Shown: piece after piece, positions 60,841 through 64,000 of the stretch
How the letters are laid out: every line of letters begins with the position of its first letter
Numbering within the stretch: position 1 is the stretch's first letter
Source of the DNA: WTGA01 sp965214055
Lineage (GTDB): Bacteria; Pseudomonadota; Gammaproteobacteria; Arenicellales; Poriferihabitantaceae
NCBI GenBank assembly: GCA_965214055.1
Contig: OZ243931.1
Location: forward strand, 1,302,001-1,366,000
Length of the DNA: 64,000 nt
Reading direction: 5' to 3'
Program-made: the position numbers and the translations under genes
Notes under the pieces: model-generated
Told to the model about the DNA's origin: nothing
The model's database searches: none
The model's input: the letters and a program-made list of their open reading frames with translations, nothing else

Positions 60841-61020
60841 GGCAGGGGGTTGAAAGCTACCGGCTTGATGGGACGCCGCGGCAACCCTTACGACAACGCG
60901 ATGATGGAAAGCTCCATGAAGATGCTGAAGGTCGAGGGGCGGGTATCCCATGGTCTTCGAGAGCACCGAGGATGTTGCCGAGCGGGGACCCACTCCAATT
61001 TCGGGCCAACTTTGAAAGCC
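60841..61020 (+). pseudogene. Decayed IS3-family transposase (OrfB C-terminal) fragment
   Basis: One frame reads LMGRRGNPYDNAMMESSMKMLKVEG, the catalytic-Glu region of IS3 OrfB (usual form MSRRGNxYDNAxxESFxxTLK). The match then jumps frame to MVFESTEDVAER, followed by DPLQFRANFES near 60985-61018, in line with the usual order of the OrfB tail. The frameshifts and the absence of upstream parts show it is inactive. The surrounding 60560-61173 holds no intact gene. Confidence 0.65.
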
Positions 61021-61173
61021 GGTTGACACTCCCGATGAGGGGAGCTCCGGGACGTCGGGCACCAGCGGCCGTTTGCCCCTCATCCCGAGTAGCGACGTTG
61101 GCCGCGTATCGAGGGAGGTGGCCCCGCCGGGGTCCAGTCTGTCGGGGACTTTCCGGTTACAAGGCTGGCGCGA

Positions 61174-62772
61174 TCAGGCGCGCCGGACATTCTCCTCCGG
61201 GCGTGAATAGGGGTTGAATTCTGCTCCGAGATTGGACATCAGGAAGAAGGTTTCCTCCACCGCATTGGTGACAAGCAGGATATTCGTCAGTTCCCGTTGC
61301 AGCAGGGGTGAGTCCAGTTCCACATAGCGGGCGCGCATCTCGCGCATCTGAGTACGCCGGTCCCCGATGAGTTGCGCTGCCATAGTCCAGGAGACCTCGT
61401 CGCCGGACTCCATGGCGACATTCACCGACAGGAACACGGCGTCCACCCCCTCGCAGATATCATTGCGGAATTTCTCCAGTCCCGGCCGGTCGTTCAGGTC
61501 CAGCAGGGCCTTGCACATGGCCCCCACCGCACTTTCCATCCAGAAAAGCAGTTTCAGGCGGCTTATCATCGCATTGCGACTTTCCATGCCCTGCAAGGGG
61601 CTGGACGCATGCAGTTCGTCCAGAAAATGTCCGATCTCGCCGAGCACATTCCGGCACGCATTCTGGACCGGCACCAGGTCCGCGCCTTGCCGCACAACGT
61701 CGAAATATTGCGAAAAGATTCCGAACACACGCTTCTGTTCCAGGTCGACCAGCATCGCCGAGGTGTCCAGATCCACCGACGCATGGTCGTAAATGAAATG
61801 AACCTTGGACATCTCGTCGATGGGTGAAATCGGCCAGAGCCGTTCGAAGAGTCGGCTTGTCGGATTGATCAACAGGAGCAGCACCGGAAGCAGGGCCAGG
61901 GAGCCGATCATATAGACAAGCGCCAATTGCTGGTCCAGCTCGAACGGGAGGGAAAGAACCAGGGTCTTGACCGCCGGCACACCGAAATAGAGTTCAGCGT
62001 AGAACAGGGGAATCATCACGGCACAGATCACAATATTCAGATACACCAGATACATGGCGACCTGGCGGGACTGGCCGGTCAGGTTCGCCGACAGGATGTA
62101 CATGATGACGCTCGACCCGATGAAGGTGCCGTATATGATCATTATGGCCTGGTCCATGGTGAGGACCCCGACAGAGGTAAGGCTGATGCCAAATACGGAT
62201 ACCGTGCTTGAAGACTGCACGGCGGCTGTCAGCCCCATCGAGATCAGGAACGCAAGCAGCAGCGAAGCCCCGGTCTCTTCCATCATATCCAGGAACCAGG
62301 GCTGATTGGCCAGCGGCGCGGCTGAATCCTTCAGTAACATCAGCCCGAAAACAACCATGGTGCCGCCGAAGAACGCCGCCGCGACCCGGTGGTATTTCGA
62401 CAGGGACTTGCTGGTCAGGGCAAGGCCGGAAAGGCCGAGCAGGAACAGCGCAACCATCCTGACGTCGAAGGTGACGATCAGCACGAGAAGCGTCACGCCG
62501 CAGCCGCCGCCGAGAATGAGCGCGAATGCGCTCTTTGTTGTAATCATCCCCGAGCGCAGGATGCTGACCACGATAAAGGCCAATCCGCTCATGCTCTGGG
62601 TGGCACCGCCGGCGAGCCCGCCCCAGAAGAAGGCACTCAGGGGATGCCCTGTCAGGCGCTGCGCGGTTCGGCGCAACCGCCGGCTCGCCAGTTTCTTCAG
62701 GTTCTCCGTAAGGAACCACATTCCGGCAACAAACAGCCCAAGCCCGCCGATAACGCCGGCAAAATGTTCCAT
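61174..62772 (-). CDS. Na/Pi cotransporter family protein with PhoU-like tail
   Basis: 532 residues. Two Na/Pi-cotransporter repeats are visible: FWGGLAGGATQSMSGLAFIVVSIL and the second SMGLTAAVQSSSTVSVFGISLTSVGVLTMDQAIMIIYGTFIGSSV, each with the QSSS/QSMS-type motif. About eight spans are followed by a cytoplasmic helical PhoU-like region (residues ~340-530). It imports phosphate, or in bacteria may export it, using a sodium gradient. It stands alone between IS debris and the capD-like gene. Confidence 0.9.
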   Translation of the reverse strand: MEHFAGVIGGLGLFVAGMWFLTENLKKLASRRLRRTAQRLTGHPLSAFFWGGLAGGATQSMSGLAFIVVSILRSGMITTKSAFALILGGGCGVTLLVLIVTFDVRMVALFLLGLSGLALTSKSLSKYHRVAAAFFGGTMVVFGLMLLKDSAAPLANQPWFLDMMEETGASLLLAFLISMGLTAAVQSSSTVSVFGISLTSVGVLTMDQAIMIIYGTFIGSSVIMYILSANLTGQSRQVAMYLVYLNIVICAVMIPLFYAELYFGVPAVKTLVLSLPFELDQQLALVYMIGSLALLPVLLLLINPTSRLFERLWPISPIDEMSKVHFIYDHASVDLDTSAMLVDLEQKRVFGIFSQYFDVVRQGADLVPVQNACRNVLGEIGHFLDELHASSPLQGMESRNAMISRLKLLFWMESAVGAMCKALLDLNDRPGLEKFRNDICEGVDAVFLSVNVAMESGDEVSWTMAAQLIGDRRTQMREMRARYVELDSPLLQRELTNILLVTNAVEETFFLMSNLGAEFNPYSRPEENVRRA

Positions 62773-62928
62773 AATTTACGTCCTCCTCAAGGTGGCGTTA
62801 GCAATAGGCAACACTGCCCGGTTCTGTAGCAAATGAACGGTACGCCGACCAGCGGGTAGGACGGCAGTATACCGAAAGATGAGGCTCATCTTCAACAGCT
62901 TGGAACAAGTGTGGTCTATTGAAGGGGG

Positions 62929-64000
62929 TTATTGTGAAATCCCCGTGTCCCGGAAGGAAGCCGGGTTGGATGAATATGCTTCCACCACCGTAGACAGTAT
63001 CTTTCGGATTTCTCCGTTCCCCCCCTGCTTGACCTGGCGGTTGAGTTCCCCCAGTTTCTTCTCGATTTCTGTCCAGGGCACAAATTTTTCACTGGCCATC
63101 ATGATGCGGTCATGCTGTGTCTTGGCCACGTTATCGCCGATCAACAATTCCTCATGCAGTTTTTCTCCTGGCCGCAGCCCGGTAAATTCAATCCCGATAT
63201 CGCCGTCAGGGTTCCGGTCATTTTTCAGTGTCAGGCCACTCAGCTTGATCATTTTTACAGCCAGATCATAAATTTTGACGGAGTCTCCCATGTCCAGCAC
63301 AAACACTTCGCCCCCCTTTCCCATGGCTCCCGCCTGAATCACCAGCTGGGAGGCTTCCGGGATGGTCATGAAGTAACGTGTCACATCGGGGTCGGTGACC
63401 GTTACCGGCCCCCCCACGTTGATCTGGTCGCGAAACAGGGGAATGACGGATCCGGACGAATCAATCACGTTGCCAAATCGCACAATGATGAAGCGGGTCC
63501 CTTTTCCAAGGGGGGTATTGTCGAGTGATTGCAGGATCAGCTCGGAAAATCTTTTCGTCGCACCCATCACATTGGAAGGGCGTACGGCCTTGTCCGTGGA
63601 AATCAGAACGAATTTGTTGACATTCGCCTTGATGGCTGCGAGGGCAACGGAATGGGTCCCGAAAATATTGTTCTGCACCCCCATTTCCGGATTGGCTTCG
63701 ACCAGGGGGACATGTTTGTATGCCGCCGCATGGAACAGGGTGTCCACCCGGTAACGCCGGCACTGTTCCGCCATATATTCGGTGTCGTATACGGACCCCA
63801 AAATGGAAACATAATCCACCTTGCCCCGGCCGAGTTCCCGGTCAATGGTATACAGGTTAAATTCGCTTTGCTCGAAAAGCACGATCCGTTTCGGATTCAG
63901 CATTGCAATTTGCCGACACAATTCCGAGCCGATGGAGCCCCCTGCGCCGGTCACCATGACGATTTGATTGTCGATATTTCTGCGCATCAGGTTTTCATCC
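62929..64000 (-). CDS. Nucleoside-diphosphate-sugar dehydratase, CapD/FlaA1 type (partial, cut by right edge)
   Basis: About 357 residues of the C-terminal catalytic domain are visible and the frame is open through the window end. NAD motif MVTGAGGSIGSELCRQI, FEQSEFNLYTIDREL, AAAYKHVPLVEANPEMGVQNNIFGT, STDKAVRPSNVMGATKR (the SDR Tyr is replaced by Met in the usual MG(A/T)TKR pattern) and VRFGNVIDSSGSVIPLFRDQI are diagnostic of UDP-GlcNAc 4,6-dehydratases. The ATG at 63987 is probably internal: the visible upstream residues DENL continue the linker seen in long members with an N-terminal membrane domain. It acts in surface polysaccharide synthesis. Confidence 0.9.
   Translation of the reverse strand, partial: DENLMRRNIDNQIVMVTGAGGSIGSELCRQIAMLNPKRIVLFEQSEFNLYTIDRELGRGKVDYVSILGSVYDTEYMAEQCRRYRVDTLFHAAAYKHVPLVEANPEMGVQNNIFGTHSVALAAIKANVNKFVLISTDKAVRPSNVMGATKRFSELILQSLDNTPLGKGTRFIIVRFGNVIDSSGSVIPLFRDQINVGGPVTVTDPDVTRYFMTIPEASQLVIQAGAMGKGGEVFVLDMGDSVKIYDLAVKMIKLSGLTLKNDRNPDGDIGIEFTGLRPGEKLHEELLIGDNVAKTQHDRIMMASEKFVPWTEIEKKLGELNRQVKQGGNGEIRKILSTVVEAYSSNPASFRDTGISQ

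Overview
The window looks like a chromosomal segment from a moderately GC-rich gammaproteobacterium. Evidence for this is a PBP1B with the usual glycosyltransferase/transpeptidase layout, YihY/BrkB, a malate synthase G of E. coli-like length, a trpE-trpG-trpC operon behind rpe, and Xsc/Pta-type sulfonate catabolism. The gene content (taurine/sulfoacetaldehyde, purine, D-amino acid and glyoxylate catabolism, plus a eukaryote-like sterol C-24 methyltransferase) suggests a marine or invertebrate-associated lifestyle. That lifestyle is inference. No rRNA or tRNA gene was recognised.

Layout. (1) 1-5.6 kb, minus strand: an unusual membrane operon made of a Cu/Zn-efflux-type permease fused to an SPFH (HflK-like) domain, then HflC-like and HflK-like proteins and a periplasmic binding protein cut by the window edge. 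(2) 5.65-9.15 kb: mobile DNA. A 2.18 kb element with 21-bp inverted repeats encodes a DUF4338 (DruA-like)-ISAs1 transposase fusion. It abuts an internally deleted ISKra4-type element and a truncated tandem copy of that element's 5' end. (3) 9.2-12 kb: znuABC zinc import. (4) 12.3-23.5 kb: housekeeping genes (HD-domain protein, ArsC-like, YihY, PBP1B, AI-2E-family permease, OsmC, trpC, trpG, trpE with a Trp-codon leader and attenuator-like hairpin, rpe, DegP). (5) 23.5-27.2 kb: a four-gene operon with two different 2-oxoglutarate-dependent oxygenases, an SDR and a Nudix hydrolase. (6) 27.6-33.9 kb, plus strand: ald-xsc-pta-dgcA-dgcN. (7) 34-40.4 kb: bhcB and bhcA with the divergent IclR regulator bhcR, a DMT permease and glcB. 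(8) 40.5-42.7 kb: a small islet (DUF2188, XRE-ImmA/IrrE, PIN) bracketed by ~45-bp imperfect direct repeats. (9) 42.7-59 kb: a complete-looking purine regulon. One arm has nucleoside/nucleobase ABC transporter genes, a RutR-like TetR gene, puuD, puuE, alc and allA. The divergent arm has an 8-oxoguanine deaminase, a methyltransferase and xdhABC. Two RutR-type boxes lie at its promoters. (10) 59-61.2 kb: a sterol C-24 methyltransferase homologue bracketed by ~105-bp direct repeats and IS remnants. (11) 61.2-64 kb: Na/Pi cotransporter and a CapD-type nucleotide-sugar dehydratase cut by the right edge.

How it works together. Purines enter through the ABC transporter. They are deaminated and oxidised to urate (deaminase, XdhABC), then go to allantoin (PuuD plus steps not in this window), allantoate (PuuE), ureidoglycolate (Alc) and finally glyoxylate plus urea (AllA). 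Glyoxylate can then be assimilated by GlcB, using acetyl-CoA that Xsc/Pta supplies from sulfoacetaldehyde, or through the beta-hydroxyaspartate route (BhcA, BhcB). The 27-59 kb region therefore reads as a catabolic hub converging on glyoxylate and acetyl-CoA. bhcC, bhcD, tpa, HIU hydrolase, OHCU decarboxylase and trpD are not in the window.
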